Shown here: positions 5,404 to 6,343 of the stretch, one piece after another
How the letters are laid out: the number at the start of each line of letters is the position of its first letter
Numbering within the stretch: the first letter of the stretch is position 1
Source: an uncultured Gammaproteobacteria bacterium
GTDB taxonomy: Bacteria; Pseudomonadota; Gammaproteobacteria; Steroidobacterales; Woeseiaceae
Assembly (NCBI GenBank): GCA_938003715.1
Contig: CALKYK010000119.1
Coordinates: 1 to 6,343, forward strand
Reading direction: 5' to 3'
DNA: 6,343 bases
Made by a program: the position numbers and the translations under genes
The notes under the pieces: generated by a model
What the model saw: the letters and a program-made list of their open reading frames with translations, nothing else
What the model was told of the DNA's origin: nothing
Database searches by the model: none

Positions 5404-6343
5404 CTAGTCGCGGATCGCGTCGGCGGCGGCGAAGTAGCGGGGCTTGCGCGCCGGCTCACGGTGCGCGATCAGCGCCTCGATATCGCTGACCGCCAGCCCG
5501 CCGGTCGCATCGGTGCCGGCAAACCAGGATTCGGGATCCTGTCCGAGCACGCCCATCAGGTCTCCGCAGGCCAGCAGCGACGCCGCCAGGTTCTGCCGCT
5601 CTCCGGTTGCCTCTGCCTTGTTCAGCTCGCGTGCGACATCGAACATCGCCGCCAGCGCTTTCGGCGTATTCAGATCGTCCTCGAGTGCGGCGATGAATGC
5701 GGACGGGGGTTCGGCGGCGCTTCGCACCTCGTCCGGCACGTCGACGCCGCGCAGCGCGCCGTACAGCCGGTCGAGCTTGCCCTGCGCGTCGCTGACAGCC
5801 GCGTCCGACCAGTCGAGCGGTTGCCGGTAGTGCGCGCTCAGGAGCGCGAGCCGGATGACTTCCCCGGGTATCTGTTGGATCAGTTCGTGCACGAGCAGCA
5901 CGTTGCCCAGCGACTTCGACATCTTGGTCGAATCGATGCTCAGGAACCCGTTGTGCACCCAGTAACGCGCGAACGGTTCTCCGTCGTGTGCGCAGGTGCT
6001 TTGCGCGAGCTCGTTCTCGTGGTGCGGGAAGACCAGGTCCTGACCGCCGCCGTGTATGTCGATCGTCCGTCCAAGGTGCTTTTCCGACATCGCGGAACAT
6101 TCGATGTGCCAGCCGGGCCGGCCGCGTCCCCACGGCGAATCCCAGCCCGGCAGGTCGGGCGTCGAGGGTTTCCACAACACGAAGTCCGCGGGGTCTTTCT
6201 TGTACGGCGCCACGTCGATGCGCGCGCCGGCGATGAGGTCGTCGCGGTTCTTCTTCGAGAGCAGGCCGCAAACGTGCATCGGCAGCGGCGGATGCTTCAT
6301 CATCGCCGGCACATGGAACAGCACGTGGCCCTGCGCTTCGTAG
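5404..6343 (-). CDS. cysS: Cysteinyl-tRNA synthetase, N-terminus outside window, C-terminus cut by an amber codon
   Basis: CysRS charges tRNA-Cys with cysteine in the cytoplasm and is normally essential. The 312 residues present begin YEAQGHVLFHVP, in the connective peptide; roughly 140 N-terminal residues including the HIGH motif are beyond the window. Visible hallmarks are GRPGWHIECSAM with zinc ligand Cys82, IDIHGGGQDLVFPHHENE with ligands His107 and Glu111, and the catalytic loop KMSKS (140-144). The helical domain contains DDLNTPKALAAMFDVARELN, followed by the end region AAADAIRD. The 25-residue spacing from Cys82 to His107 equals that in E. coli. The frame then meets TAG at 5406-5404, where the family has an acidic or charged residue (RDEL or RDRL), removing 22 residues. 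Around residues 15-25 an insert of about 8 residues (KHPPLPMHV) replaces the usual short PDYG turn. Otherwise the gene looks fully functional. It may be expressed by readthrough, be a fresh mutant, or reflect a base-call error. Confidence 0.95.
   Translation of the reverse strand, partial: YEAQGHVLFHVPAMMKHPPLPMHVCGLLSKKNRDDLIAGARIDVAPYKKDPADFVLWKPSTPDLPGWDSPWGRGRPGWHIECSAMSEKHLGRTIDIHGGGQDLVFPHHENELAQSTCAHDGEPFARYWVHNGFLSIDSTKMSKSLGNVLLVHELIQQIPGEVIRLALLSAHYRQPLDWSDAAVSDAQGKLDRLYGALRGVDVPDEVRSAAEPPSAFIAALEDDLNTPKALAAMFDVARELNKAEATGERQNLAASLLACGDLMGVLGQDPESWFAGTDATGGLAVSDIEALIAHREPARKPRYFAAADAIRD

Noticed and set aside
5404..5406. Genome-wide reassignment of TAG or pyrrolysine use to explain the cysS amber codon
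   Set aside because: rsfS and the membrane-protein gene end at TAG at natural family or domain ends, and no pyl gene is in the window. A local explanation is simpler.
5322..5459. N-terminal extension of yidD upstream to 5459
   Set aside because: It lies across the coding C-terminus of cysS in another frame and is an S/R/A-rich shadow. The family core is fully downstream of ATG 5321.

Overview
The window reads as chromosomal housekeeping DNA from a GC-rich proteobacterium, most likely a gammaproteobacterium. All nine recognised genes lie on the minus strand, so transcription runs from the high-coordinate end to the low. The order holA-nadD-rsfS-rlmH-maf-rng is what I recall for GC-rich gammaproteobacteria such as the Xanthomonadales. 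Betaproteobacteria share the nadD-to-rng part but not holA beside it. This assignment rests on gene order and protein resemblance from memory, not on a search.

Layout in transcription order. (1) 6343-5338: cysS, lacking its N-terminal part at the window edge. An in-frame amber codon cuts it 22 residues before the family's normal C-terminus. (2) 5321-5010: yidD, the membrane-insertion efficiency factor. (3) about 5068-3992: an unrecognised protein with about six membrane segments and a soluble helical tail, overlapping yidD and lacking an obvious start. (4) 3991-3876: the longest gap, with a candidate promoter, a GC hairpin and a GGGGTCAGGCTCCC-type motif. (5) 3875-3615: a small Trm112/YcaR-like protein without its zinc cysteines. 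(6) 3553-2534: holA. (7) 2505-1840: nadD. (8) 1818-1465: rsfS. (9) 1453-989: rlmH. (10) 996-403: maf. (11) 375 to the window edge: rng, N-terminal 125 residues. Genes from holA to rng are spaced by -8 to 28 bp and look like one operon.

Functionally the holA-to-rng run joins replication (clamp-loader delta), NAD synthesis, ribosome silencing, 23S rRNA methylation, nucleotide-pool sanitation and RNA processing, a conserved mix not tied to one pathway. The cysS-yidD-membrane-protein group upstream looks like a separate, less conserved unit. The leuS and lptE genes usually found upstream of holA are not there.

I find no mobile element, CRISPR array, RNA gene or defence system. The strongest anomaly is the amber codon in cysS. 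The 21 codons after it still encode an intact CysRS C-terminus ending in TGA, so this is a very recent nonsense mutation, a base-call error, or a codon that is read through or suppressed.
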